The notes beneath the pieces were generated by a model, which made no database searches, was not told where the DNA came from, and saw only the letters and a program-made list of their open reading frames with translations. From assembly GCA_021325275.1 (NCBI GenBank), contig JAJPHL010000033.1, positions 1 to 63,290 on the forward strand: DNA of 63,290 nucleotides, read 5' to 3'. The position numbers were made by a program, and so were the translations under genes. Positions 1 through 9,392 of the stretch are shown one piece after another (positions within the stretch are counted from its first letter, which is position 1; the number at the start of each line of letters is the position of its first letter). The stretch comes from Terriglobia bacterium. Its GTDB lineage: Bacteria; Acidobacteriota; Terriglobia; JAJPHL01.

Positions 1-216
1 CAACCGATAGAGATGTGGTCGACGGAAATACCGCCTGCCACGCAGCCTCGGGGACAGAATGTAACCAAACGCTCGCCAACGTAGCACGAGAAATGTCCAA
101 ACTACAGGCGGAAGGGCGGAGCCCTTCCGCACAAAGCAGCGGCGGAGCCGCTAGAAATTCAAACTGAAGCACCACCGGTTGGACGCATTCGCGCGCTTCC
201 GCGCGAAACAGCCATT
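1..216. other. Left edge, no assignable gene
   Basis: No gene can be named in this stretch. Short open frames run in from the left edge, one of them ending at the TAG at 82-84, but they are too short to recognise as the end of a gene. From about position 105 the sequence is made of small palindromes of intergenic type, and a promoter for the next gene follows. Confidence 0.5.
108..152. repeat. Two small hairpins sharing a GGA loop
   Basis: A perfect hairpin GCGGAAGGGC-GGA-GCCCTTCCGC (108-130) is followed 7 nt later by AGCGGC-GGA-GCCGCT (138-152). Both have the same three-base loop. This is typical of small interspersed palindromic repeats. There is no T-run after either one, so an intrinsic terminator is unlikely. 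Confidence 0.7.
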
Positions 217-225
217 TGATACACT
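217..225 (+). promoter_or_regulatory. Extended -10 box for the VOC gene
   Basis: TGATACACT is a TGn extended -10 ending 7 nt before the ATG at 233. Transcription would start at or next to the start codon, which fits the absence of a Shine-Dalgarno site and supports this start. Confidence 0.5.
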
Positions 226-232
226 CCCGTCC

Positions 233-1153
233 ATGACATTGCGAGCTTTTCTCTTCGCCGCGCTGGCGGCGGCGCTTTCGATGCTGATTCTCACCGCGCA
301 GGACGCGCCGAAGCAAGCAGCGCCACCGGCAACCGCAACCGTCAAGCCGCCCGATGGCGCGACCGTCACGCATTTCCATCATCTTCACTTGAACGCCACC
401 GATCCCGCGGCGGACATCGCGTTTTACACGACCAAGTTTGACGCCGAGAAGGGACGATTCGCGGGAATCATGGACGCCGTGTGGGCGCAGAAATCGTGGA
501 TGCTGTTCAACAAGGTGAACAGCGCGCCGGTTTCCGACGTGACCTCGGCGATTTGGCATTTCGGCTGGGGCGCGGAGAACATGCAGGAGACGTATCAGAA
601 GCAGCTCGACGCCGGCACAAAGTTTTCCACGCCGATCACGCCGTTGGGTCCGGGATTCTTCTTCGCCTACGTGCAAGGTCCCGACAACGCGATCATCGAA
701 CTGAACACGGCGCAGCATCATCGCTTCGGCCACATTCATGTGCTGAGCCTCGACCCGATCAAGGCGGGCGAGTGGTATGCCAAATGGTTTAACGCGTCGG
801 GACGCTTGACCAAAGACGTGCGCATGATCCGCGAATTTCCGGTGTCGCCCTCCGCCAGCCTGAACATCGACAACGTGAATCTGATTATTTTCCCGGTGAC
901 CTACGCGCGCGTGCAGTGGCCGGAGTTATGGAAAGATCGCCAGGATTTCGAGTCGCCCAAGGGACACGTGGTCGATCACATCGGTTTCAGCGTCGACAAC
1001 TTGCCGGAGTTCGTCGAGAAGATGCGCAAGGACGGCGTGAAAGTCACCGACGAGATCCGCAGCGTGGCCAACGGCAAGGTCAAATTCGCGTTCATCGAGG
1101 GTCCCGACCACGTGCGGATTGAGTTGGTGGAGGGTCATGCGGCGAAAGAGTAA
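233..1153 (+). CDS. Exported two-domain VOC (glyoxalase-like) protein
   Basis: This 306-aa protein belongs to the vicinal oxygen chelate superfamily, metal-dependent enzymes such as glyoxalases and ring-cleaving dioxygenases. A hydrophobic leader starting MTLRAFLF ends near residue 25 and suggests export. Two VOC modules follow: one from about residue 45, beginning HFHHLHLNATDP, and one from about residue 165, beginning FGHIHVLSLDP and closing with EGPDHVRIELVEG. An in-frame ATG at 179 would put 18 polar residues in front of the signal peptide. The ATG at 233 is preferred because it restores a normal leader and sits just behind an extended -10. The substrate cannot be told. The next gene is convergent, across a hairpin repeat. 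Confidence 0.85.
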   Translation: MTLRAFLFAALAAALSMLILTAQDAPKQAAPPATATVKPPDGATVTHFHHLHLNATDPAADIAFYTTKFDAEKGRFAGIMDAVWAQKSWMLFNKVNSAPVSDVTSAIWHFGWGAENMQETYQKQLDAGTKFSTPITPLGPGFFFAYVQGPDNAIIELNTAQHHRFGHIHVLSLDPIKAGEWYAKWFNASGRLTKDVRMIREFPVSPSASLNIDNVNLIIFPVTYARVQWPELWKDRQDFESPKGHVVDHIGFSVDNLPEFVEKMRKDGVKVTDEIRSVANGKVKFAFIEGPDHVRIELVEGHAAKE

Positions 1154-1158
1154 AACAA

Positions 1159-1213
1159 GTGCTGAGTCCTGAGTGCTGAGTTGTAGTGCTCCGGCACTCA
1201 GGACTCAGGACTC
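1159..1213. repeat. Heptamer-word hairpin, GCTGAGT/CCTGAGT family
   Basis: Tandem 7-nt words (gctgagt, cctgagt) on the left face their reverse complements (actcagg, actcagc) on the right across a tccgg loop. It fills the whole gap between two convergent genes and could act as a two-way transcription barrier. The same words recur near 24.1, 28.0 and 55.0 kb. Confidence 0.8.
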
Positions 1214-1217
1214 TCTA

Positions 1218-1724
1218 CTAGAAGTTCGGCTCGTCCGCCGACGGGCCGTACATTCCCGGCACCGGCACGTTGTTCATGCGCAAGTAAACCGTGAGCTGCG
1301 CGCGGTGATGGATCAAGTGATTCATCACGAAGCTGCGATAGACAGCGGCGCGCGGCATGGCCATGATTTCCTTGCCGGTCATGAGCAGCTTCCAAGTTCC
1401 CATCCATTTTTCGTCGCTGGCAGCGGCCATGGCTTCGCGTCCGGCGGCGACGCACTTGTCGAATTTCGCGAGCAGCGCCTCGCCGGTCTGGGGAATCGGC
1501 TCGGGTTCGAACTTGCCGTTCGGCGCGATGTCCAGGTCGTCGCGCGTGAATGTTTCCTTGCACCAGCCGGGGAGTCCCGCGACGTGACCGGCCACCCATC
1601 CCATCGTGCCGGACTTTTCGTGCGGCTTATAGTCGATCTTGTCGAAGGGAACCCGCTCCAAAACCTTGCGCGTGTTCGCGCATTCCATATCGAATTCGGG
1701 CAACATCGTTTGACTGATTGGCAT
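1218..1724 (-). CDS. DinB-fold family protein
   Basis: This 168-aa protein has the pattern of the DinB/YfiT-like four-helix bundle, a metal-binding fold used by several thiol-dependent transferases and many uncharacterised proteins. Candidate metal ligands are the histidine in WVAGHVAGL (about residue 46) and the pair in NHLIHHRAQL (about residues 136-140). The N-terminus (MPISQTMLPEFD) has no signal peptide. The start was chosen because GGGAGG lies 4 nt upstream, whereas an ATG four codons earlier has no such site. It is convergent with the exported VOC gene. The substrate is unknown. Confidence 0.8.
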   Translation of the reverse strand: MPISQTMLPEFDMECANTRKVLERVPFDKIDYKPHEKSGTMGWVAGHVAGLPGWCKETFTRDDLDIAPNGKFEPEPIPQTGEALLAKFDKCVAAGREAMAAASDEKWMGTWKLLMTGKEIMAMPRAAVYRSFVMNHLIHHRAQLTVYLRMNNVPVPGMYGPSADEPNF

Positions 1725-1882
1725 ACGTCCTCCCAACGCGATTTTATTCGGTTTGCCTGCGGGGAGGTGTTAAGCCAGCGTGTAAAACGCGCCAACTTCC
1801 CCCGGAGGCGTACTCACAATACGGTTTTACTTCGCCCATGTCAAGCAGAATCTTCGTGTTTTGTTCGAAACAGAAAGCGGGA

Positions 1883-2551
1883 TTACTGTTTGTCGAGCTT
1901 TTGATCGAGAATGCCTCGGAGTTCGCGAACCCGCGCGGCGTCGACGGGCGCGGTAAGATCGGGCCTGACGCGGGCGGCGCGGCCGAAGTGGAATTCGCGG
2001 CACGGCGAGTTCATGGATTCGCGGAGATTTGTCGCGTCGAGACCGCCGCCGGCGATGAAACGCAAGCCATCGGGCGGCGCGAGGCGCCAGGAATCCCCCG
2101 TGAGGATGCGATCGGCACGCGCGTGCTTTTGTACGGCGGCGAGTTTTTCATTGGCAGAGCCGGCCGCGAAGTCGAATGCGCGATGCAGCGTCCATTTCCA
2201 ATGCGACGGCATTTCGCGAAGCACCCGATCCATTGACGAAAAATCGAGACGGCCGGACTTGTCGAGCAGGCCGAAGACGATTCCTTCGATGGGCAGCGGC
2301 GCGAAGCTTTCGACCTGCGCGCGCATTTCGGAAATCTCGGCGGTGGATGCAGTGAAGCCGTCATTGACGCGGATCATCACGCGGGCGGGCGTTTCCACTT
2401 CGCAGGCGATTGCCTGGATCACGTTAAGCGGCGGCGTGAGTCCTTGCAAATCGAGACGCGCGCAAATCTCCAGGCGATCCGCGCCGCCTTCCTGTGCCGC
2501 CCGCGCATCGGCGAGTGAGCAACAAATTACTTCGAGGATTCGCTGGATCAC
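1883..2551 (-). CDS. cutC: CutC family protein
   Basis: This 222-aa TIM-barrel protein is recognisable as CutC by its N-terminus ILEVICCSLADARAAQEGGA, the LEICARLDLQGLTPP segment and the HRAFDF motif. CutC was named for copper homeostasis, but its biochemical role is unsettled. The start is a GTG whose bases overlap the TGA stop of ftcD (GTGA, 4-nt overlap). The next upstream in-frame codons lie inside ftcD. The overlap means translational coupling to the histidine-degradation operon, so a role in that pathway or a shared regulator is possible. No metal-binding cysteine cluster is obvious, although there is a Cys-Cys pair near the N-terminus. Confidence 0.85.
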   Translation of the reverse strand: MIQRILEVICCSLADARAAQEGGADRLEICARLDLQGLTPPLNVIQAIACEVETPARVMIRVNDGFTASTAEISEMRAQVESFAPLPIEGIVFGLLDKSGRLDFSSMDRVLREMPSHWKWTLHRAFDFAAGSANEKLAAVQKHARADRILTGDSWRLAPPDGLRFIAGGGLDATNLRESMNSPCREFHFGRAARVRPDLTAPVDAARVRELRGILDQKLDKQ

Positions 2552-4023
2552 GAAGTCATTTCTTCCATGCGCGCGCGGATCGCGTCGGCGACTTGCTTGT
2601 CGGTGATGCTGCCAAGATTCGTCTCCACGTTGGCGAGCGCGCCGCCGATCGCGGCTTCCGCCATCATGCGTCCGACAGCGACGTCCGATGCCATCGATGG
2701 CGAGCCGATTTCCTCGAGGATGGCGAGCGCGGCCTCGACGCGCGTCGCGCGCTCCGCGGTTTCGAGAGGAACTTCGGCGGCGTGTTTCAAGGCCGCTTGA
2801 ATCGCCGCGGGGCGCTCGGGCGAATCTTTGGGCAGTTTGTACGCGGCGGCAACGCCGTTGTACGACTCCGCGTCGCGCTCCACGGCCGCTTCCAGCGCCG
2901 CGCAATCTGCTTCCAGCGCCGTGAGGATCTTGGCGAAGCGCGTTTCATACTGCGCTAGCGTTTTTTTCGTGCGCGACATCGACGCGACCATACGTCCCAA
3001 CGCCGCCGCCATCGCGCCCGCCGCCGCGGCCACACTGCCGCCGCCCGGTGTCGCCGTCGCGGCCGCCACGTCGGCCACAAAATCCGTGAGGGCCGATTTT
3101 TTCGCGGGCCCCGCGGTTGACATCGCTGCCGCCAGGCGATTCTCCACAATCATCGATGGCGAAAAGCCTTCTACCTTTAGATACGCCGCCGCCGCGTCTT
3201 CCAGCGCGCGCTTCGGAATCAGCCCGATAATCTCGCTGCCCACGATGCCCACGCCGAGCGCCGCGGCTTCGGATTTCACCGCTTCGAATGCGGCGGCCAC
3301 CGGCGTGGTTTCGAAGTCGGTGAGGTTCATCGACACTTGCGCCAGATGGCGCGCCTTCAACTCCACGCCCATGCCCTTGACGCACGGCAAACCGCCGGAC
3401 GACGCGCGCACTTTTTTCGCGATGGCCTTGGCGATGGAAACATCCGGCGTATCGAGATTCACGTTATACGCGATCAAAAACTTGCGCGCGCCCACCACCA
3501 CCGCACCGGCCGTGGCGTGCAGTTTGGCCTCGCCGAAATCCGGCTTGCGATCGGGGTTGGTGGCGATCTCGTCGCGCACGCCTTCGAATTGTCCTTTGCG
3601 AATGTTCTCGAGATTCCGGCGCTCCGGCGTTCGCGCCGCTGCCTCGTAGAGGTAAACGGGAACGTGCAATTCTTTCCAAATGCGTTCGGCGGCGGTATTC
3701 GCCAGCGCGATGCAATCGTCGAGCGTGACGCCTTCAATCGGCACGAACGGGACGACGTCGGCAGCGCCCAGGCGCGGATGTGCGCCTTGATGCTTGGTCA
3801 AGTCGATCAACTCGACGGCGCGTTTCACACCGGCGATCGCGGCGTCCACCACGGTTTCGCGCGGCGCCACAAACGTGATCACCGAACGGTTGTGATCGGC
3901 ATCCATCTCTTGATCGAGAATCACCGCGCCGGGCACCGACGTGATCGCCGAGACAACCGCCGCGACTTTCGCCGCGTCGCGGCCTTCACTGAAATTAGGA
4001 ACGCATTCAACGAGTGTTTTCAT
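2548..4023 (-). CDS. ftcD: Glutamate formimidoyltransferase / formimido-THF cyclodeaminase
   Basis: This 491-aa bifunctional enzyme ends histidine degradation. It moves the formimino group of formiminoglutamate to tetrahydrofolate, releasing glutamate, and then deaminates the product to methenyl-THF. The transferase occupies about residues 1-295, with VPNFSEGRD near the N-terminus and the catalytic histidine His82 in AHPRLGA. This is the same residue number as in the mammalian enzyme. The cyclodeaminase follows from about residue 310, with ATPGGGSVAAAAGAMAAAL. The length matches the fused form found in animals and some bacteria rather than separate proteins. It lies 9 nt after hutI and overlaps cutC by 4 nt. 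Confidence 0.95.
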   Translation of the reverse strand: MKTLVECVPNFSEGRDAAKVAAVVSAITSVPGAVILDQEMDADHNRSVITFVAPRETVVDAAIAGVKRAVELIDLTKHQGAHPRLGAADVVPFVPIEGVTLDDCIALANTAAERIWKELHVPVYLYEAAARTPERRNLENIRKGQFEGVRDEIATNPDRKPDFGEAKLHATAGAVVVGARKFLIAYNVNLDTPDVSIAKAIAKKVRASSGGLPCVKGMGVELKARHLAQVSMNLTDFETTPVAAAFEAVKSEAAALGVGIVGSEIIGLIPKRALEDAAAAYLKVEGFSPSMIVENRLAAAMSTAGPAKKSALTDFVADVAAATATPGGGSVAAAAGAMAAALGRMVASMSRTKKTLAQYETRFAKILTALEADCAALEAAVERDAESYNGVAAAYKLPKDSPERPAAIQAALKHAAEVPLETAERATRVEAALAILEEIGSPSMASDVAVGRMMAEAAIGGALANVETNLGSITDKQVADAIRARMEEMTS

Positions 4024-4032
4024 GGGGTGTTT

Positions 4033-5283
4033 TCATGGACGACGTGCGCTGTGAACAATTTTTCCCTTGCGAATGGTCATGGAGCAGGTGTGCATACCAA
4101 GGTAATACGGAATTTCACGATAGTCGGACGCATCGAAAACCGCGATGTCGGCTTGCATGCCGCACTCCAGCGACCCCACCACGCGGCCGCGTCCCGCGGC
4201 GTGCGCCGCATTCACCGTGGCCGCCGTGAGCGCTTCCGCCGGCGACATGCGCATCTGCGTGCACGCGAGCGACATCATCAGCGGCATGCTGAGCGTCGGC
4301 GATGTGCCGGGATTGAAGTCGGTGGCCAGGGCGACCGCCGCGCCGCCGTCGATGAGCCGCCGCGCGGGTGGATACGCGAGACCTAAAAACATGGAACAGC
4401 CAGGCAACAATGTGGCGATGGTGCGCGATTTTGCGAGCACCGCGATGTCCGCGCGCGTGACGCAATCGAGATGATCGGCGCTCGCTGCGCCCATGCGCGC
4501 CGCCATTACCGCCGACCCGGTGCGCGAAAGCTGCTCGGCGTGGATTTTCAATTTCAACTTGTGACGCGCCGCCGTGCGGAAGATGGTGCGCGCTTCGGCC
4601 AGCGTGTACGCGCCGCGATCGCAGAATACGTCGCAGAATTCCGCGAGTCCTTCGCGCGAAACTTGCGGAATCAACTCGTGCGTCAACAGTTTCAAGTACG
4701 CGGCGCGCGGCGTGTCTTGCGGTACGACGTGGGCGCCCAAGAAAGTGGGAATCAATTCGGGCAGCTCGGCCGAAGAAACGTCGCGTACCACCTCTAAAAT
4801 GCGAATCTCGGTTTCGGCGTCGAGACCATAGCCGCTCTTCACTTCGAGCGTCGTTGTTCCGTAGGAGAGCGCGTGCTGGGCATAGTGAAACGCGCGCGCC
4901 GCGAGTTCTTCGCGTCCCGCATTGCGCGTGGTTCGCACGCTCGAGGCGATTCCGCCGCCGGCCTGCGCGATCTCTTCGTACTTGGCGCCGCCGATGCGCA
5001 TTTCGAAATCGGTGAGTCGCGGCGCGGCGAAAACAAGATGCGTGTGACTATCGACAAACGCCGGCAACACGACTTTGCCCGTGGCGTCGATGACCGTGGC
5101 GCGCTTGGCGGCGGGCAATCGCTCGACGTCGCTCGAGCGTCCCGCCGCGACGATCGTGCCGTTGCGCGCCAGCAGCGCGCCGTTTTCGATCACGCCCACT
5201 TCGCGCATGGCGACGCCCCGCCGCGGTCCCGGAGCACCCGAGAGCGTAACAAGCTGCGACGCGCCTGTAATCAGTAATTCCAT
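4033..5283 (-). CDS. hutI: Imidazolonepropionase
   Basis: This 416-aa cytoplasmic amidohydrolase opens the ring of 4-imidazolone-5-propionate to give formiminoglutamate, the third step of histidine degradation. The metal site is visible as VDSHTH (His80, His82). Other parts of the fold appear as KIHAEQ (about residue 250), ADHLD and LATDFNPG (about residue 328). The length is normal for HutI. It follows hutU by 12 nt and precedes ftcD by 9 nt on the same strand, so the three form one transcript. The start ATG has only a weak ribosome-binding site, which suggests coupling to hutU translation. Confidence 0.95.
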   Translation of the reverse strand: MELLITGASQLVTLSGAPGPRRGVAMREVGVIENGALLARNGTIVAAGRSSDVERLPAAKRATVIDATGKVVLPAFVDSHTHLVFAAPRLTDFEMRIGGAKYEEIAQAGGGIASSVRTTRNAGREELAARAFHYAQHALSYGTTTLEVKSGYGLDAETEIRILEVVRDVSSAELPELIPTFLGAHVVPQDTPRAAYLKLLTHELIPQVSREGLAEFCDVFCDRGAYTLAEARTIFRTAARHKLKLKIHAEQLSRTGSAVMAARMGAASADHLDCVTRADIAVLAKSRTIATLLPGCSMFLGLAYPPARRLIDGGAAVALATDFNPGTSPTLSMPLMMSLACTQMRMSPAEALTAATVNAAHAAGRGRVVGSLECGMQADIAVFDASDYREIPYYLGMHTCSMTIRKGKIVHSARRP

Positions 5284-5295
5284 CTCGGCTGCCGG

Positions 5296-6966
<1,671 letters not shown>

Positions 6967-6983
6967 GATTGTTTCCCTCTCTG

Positions 6984-6992
6984 ATCGTATCA
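6984..6992 (-). promoter_or_regulatory. Extended -10 promoter of the hut operon
   Basis: Read on the minus strand, the sequence is TGATACGAT, a TGn extended -10. It lies 17 nt upstream of the hutU ATG and is followed by the Shine-Dalgarno sequence. Exactly the same 9-mer precedes the CoxG-like gene at 49.3 kb. Confidence 0.5.
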
Positions 6993-7027
6993 TTTTCAAC
7001 GCGTTGGCGGTTTTCCGCGGCTCGTTC

Positions 7028-7046
7028 GACTTAGTTGTTGTAAGTC
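7028..7046. promoter_or_regulatory. Inverted repeat in the hut/VOC divergent gap
   Basis: GACTTA-GTTGTTG-TAAGTC is a 6-bp-arm inverted repeat in the roughly 100-nt gap between the divergent hutU and VOC genes. It could be an operator for either direction. No regulator is encoded next to it. Confidence 0.35.
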
Positions 7047-7071
7047 AAATTTCCCCTGGAGGATCGCAACA

Positions 7072-7416
7072 ATGAAGATGATGTTGGCGTGGTACCCTGT
7101 GAAAGATTTGAAGGCGGCGTCGAAGTTTTACGGCGAAACGTTAGGACTGAAAAAGCTCTACGAGATGCCGGGATGGGCCGAGTTCGGCGAAGGCACCGAC
7201 TCGCCGACGATCGGGTTGAGTGAAACGCAACCGGGCGCGGGCGCGACCGTCGTGCTCGCGACGGACAACATCGACGCGACGCGCGCGGATTTCGAACGGC
7301 GCGGCGTGAAGTTTCTCGGCGAGACGCGCGAGATTCCCGGCATCGTGCGGCTCGCGTCGTTCAGCGATCCCGCCGGCAATCACTTGCAACTCGCGCAAAC
7401 GCTGTTGAAAACGTAA
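7072..7416 (+). CDS. VOC family protein (glyoxalase-like)
   Basis: This 114-aa single-module VOC protein starts MKMMLAWYPVKDLKAASKFY and ends with FSDPAGNHLQLAQ, the usual last strand carrying a metal-ligand position. It is cytoplasmic. GGAGG lies 10 nt upstream of the ATG. A sigma-factor gene starts 13 nt after its stop, so the two are probably one transcription unit. VOC proteins of this size act on diverse small molecules, and the substrate cannot be inferred. Confidence 0.85.
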   Translation: MKMMLAWYPVKDLKAASKFYGETLGLKKLYEMPGWAEFGEGTDSPTIGLSETQPGAGATVVLATDNIDATRADFERRGVKFLGETREIPGIVRLASFSDPAGNHLQLAQTLLKT

Positions 7417-7429
7417 GGAGACCGCGTCA

Positions 7430-8233
7430 ATGGAAGAGCTTCAACTCGTAGATGCCGCGAAAAACGGCGACCGCGCCGCGTTCGGCACGCTGGTGGAGCC
7501 GTGGCGCGGACCGTTGTTCGGATACATCTACCGGATGGTTTCCCTGCGCCAGGACGCCGAGGATTTACTCCAAGACGTCCTGGTGCGGGCGCTCGAAAGC
7601 TTACCGAGTTTTCGCCGCGACTCGCGATTCAAGAGCTGGCTTTTCGGAATCGCCACGCATGTGTGTCTCGATCACTTGCGCGGGAAGAAGCGGTGGCGCG
7701 TGGAAGCGCAGCTCGAGGGCGAGAAGGAAGCCGACAAGACGCCCGGCGCGATCGAAGGATTGCGCGCGCTGATGTCGGCGCCCGATTTCATCTTCGAAAT
7801 CCGGGAACACATTTCGTTTTGCTTCACGTGCATCGGGCGATCGCTGCCGCCCGAACAACAAGCGGCGATCGTGCTGCGCGAGATGCTGGGATTTTCGAAT
7901 GAAGAAGCGGCCGGGATGATGGAAGTGTCGGAGCCGGTGTTTCGTCATCGCTTGTCGGACGCGCGCTCCACGATGATCAAGTCGTATGAAGGATTGTGCC
8001 GGTTGATCGGCAAGGAAGGCGTGTGCTATCAGTGTGAGGGCTTGCGGCAGATTGCGCCCTTGAAGAATCAAGGGCCTCCACTGGTGGCGATCACTCCAAA
8101 GGGCGGGACCGTGACGCCGGAGTCTTTGTTCGATGCGCGAATCGACATTGTGCGCGAGGCCCCGCTCGAAAACGGGACGACGCGCACGATGCACGACCGT
8201 TTCTACGCGAATCTGGCGGCGCGCGAGGCGTAA
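7430..8233 (+). CDS. RNA polymerase sigma factor, ECF type
   Basis: This 267-aa protein directs RNA polymerase to alternative promoters. Region 2 lies at about residues 10-90, with the typical LFGYIYRMV and DAEDLLQDVLVRA segments. The region 4 helix-turn-helix lies at about residues 140-190, with LPPEQQAAIVLREMLGFSNEEAA. About 70 further residues follow, including CYQCEG, which is longer than a minimal ECF factor and could bind a ligand or metal. AAGGAG lies upstream of the ATG. No anti-sigma factor gene is next to it. The adjacent VOC gene may be its target, or the C-terminal extension may do the sensing. Confidence 0.85.
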   Translation: MEELQLVDAAKNGDRAAFGTLVEPWRGPLFGYIYRMVSLRQDAEDLLQDVLVRALESLPSFRRDSRFKSWLFGIATHVCLDHLRGKKRWRVEAQLEGEKEADKTPGAIEGLRALMSAPDFIFEIREHISFCFTCIGRSLPPEQQAAIVLREMLGFSNEEAAGMMEVSEPVFRHRLSDARSTMIKSYEGLCRLIGKEGVCYQCEGLRQIAPLKNQGPPLVAITPKGGTVTPESLFDARIDIVREAPLENGTTRTMHDRFYANLAAREA

Positions 8234-8367
8234 TTTGGAGTGCGGCGACTTGTCGCCGCTTTGGTAGCCCGCGGCTTGACGCGGGCCGCGCTACGCATAG
8301 TTTCAAACAGGCGCGCGAGTCAAGCCTCGCGCGTCGAAAGCGGCGACAAGTCGCCGCACTCCAAATT
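8232..8367. repeat. Nested palindromic element with 31-nt perfect arms
   Basis: The arms at 8232-8262 and 8337-8367 are perfect 31-nt inverted copies. Each contains an inner palindrome CGGCGAC-TT-GTCGCCG. The 74-nt interior holds a second inverted pair, GGCTTGAC and GTCAAGCC. The left arm begins inside the stop codon of the sigma-factor gene, and the right arm ends at the TG of the next promoter. It resembles a REP/BIME or MITE-type unit and has no coding capacity. Confidence 0.85.
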
Positions 8368-8375
8368 GGTACAAT
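8367..8375 (+). promoter_or_regulatory. Extended -10 box for the BNR-repeat gene
   Basis: TGGTACAAT (TGn extended -10) ends 6 nt before the ATG at 8382, predicting a leaderless or nearly leaderless transcript. Its first base is the last base of the palindromic element. Confidence 0.5.
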
Positions 8376-8381
8376 GCGTCC

Positions 8382-9392
8382 ATGAGATTCACTGTGTTTT
8401 TCCTGGCGGGCGCGGCCGTGGCGCAAGCGTGGATTCCCCAAGTTAGCAACACGACGGCGAGTTTGCGCGGTGTCAGTGCGGTGAACGAGCGCGTGGTATG
8501 GGCGTCGGGCTCGGGCGGCACGGTGCTGCGCACCACTGACGGCGGCGAAACGTGGAAGGCCGCGAAAGTGCCCGGAGCCGAATCGCTCGACTTTCGCGGG
8601 ATTCGCGCCATCGACGAGAACACCGCGTTTATCCTGAGCATCGGCGCGGGTGAGAAGTCGCGCGTGTACAAAACGTCCGATGCCGGCGAGCATTGGACGC
8701 TCATGTTCACCGAGCCCGATCCGAAGGGCTTTCTCGACGCGATCGCGTTTTGGGATGCGTCGCATGGCATCGTGCTCGGCGACGCGCTCGACGGCTCCGC
8801 CGAAGTTCGTACGACGACTGACGGCGGAAAAACTTCGACGCGTCAACAGACGCCGCCGGCGATCGACAAAGAAGGATCATTCGCCGCGAGCAACACGTGT
8901 TTGATCGTGCGCGGTAAGGAAGACGCGTGGTTCGTCACGGGCGGTGTTGGCGCGGGGCGTGTTTTTCACTCGACCGACGGCGGCGTGCATTGGACGGTCA
9001 CGGCAACGCCCATTCGCAATGACTCCGCGTCTGCCGGCATTTTCTCCATCGCGTTTTCCGATGATCAGCACGGCATCGTGGTCGGCGGAGACTACGCGAA
9101 GGATAAACAAAGCACTGGCAATATCGCATTTACATCTGACGGTGGAAAGACTTGGACTGCGCCGAGCTCACACCCGGCTGGATTTCGCTCGGCCGTGGCG
9201 ATCGTAGGCAAGATGTGGATTGTTACGGGAACATCCGGTTCGGATTGCTCTGTCGACGGCGGCGCCAGTTGGGACCTATTTGACAACCGGTCGTTCAACG
9301 CAATGGCTTTTGTGAACGAAACGGGATGGGCTGTCGGAGCGCGGGGGAGAATCGCAAGATTCTCCCCCAAGCGCCAGATCGTGGTTGGCTAA
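8382..9392 (+). CDS. Exported Ycf48/BNR-repeat beta-propeller protein
   Basis: This 336-aa protein has a short signal peptide (MRFTVFFLAGAAVAQA). Several BNR/Asp-box style repeats follow, such as LRTTDGGETWKAA, YKTSDAGEHWT, FHSTDGGVHWT and FTSDGGKTWT. These are the blades of a beta-propeller as in Ycf48-like or photosystem II assembly factor-like proteins. In non-photosynthetic bacteria this group is annotated only as oxidoreductase or BNR-repeat protein, with no proven activity. Its TAA stop interlocks with the TAG stop of the convergent gene. Confidence 0.8.
   Translation: MRFTVFFLAGAAVAQAWIPQVSNTTASLRGVSAVNERVVWASGSGGTVLRTTDGGETWKAAKVPGAESLDFRGIRAIDENTAFILSIGAGEKSRVYKTSDAGEHWTLMFTEPDPKGFLDAIAFWDASHGIVLGDALDGSAEVRTTTDGGKTSTRQQTPPAIDKEGSFAASNTCLIVRGKEDAWFVTGGVGAGRVFHSTDGGVHWTVTATPIRNDSASAGIFSIAFSDDQHGIVVGGDYAKDKQSTGNIAFTSDGGKTWTAPSSHPAGFRSAVAIVGKMWIVTGTSGSDCSVDGGASWDLFDNRSFNAMAFVNETGWAVGARGRIARFSPKRQIVVG

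Noticed and set aside
1-84. End of a gene running in from the left edge
   Set aside because: The frame ending at 82-84 is only 27 codons and matches nothing recognisable. Another frame is also open, so no choice can be made.
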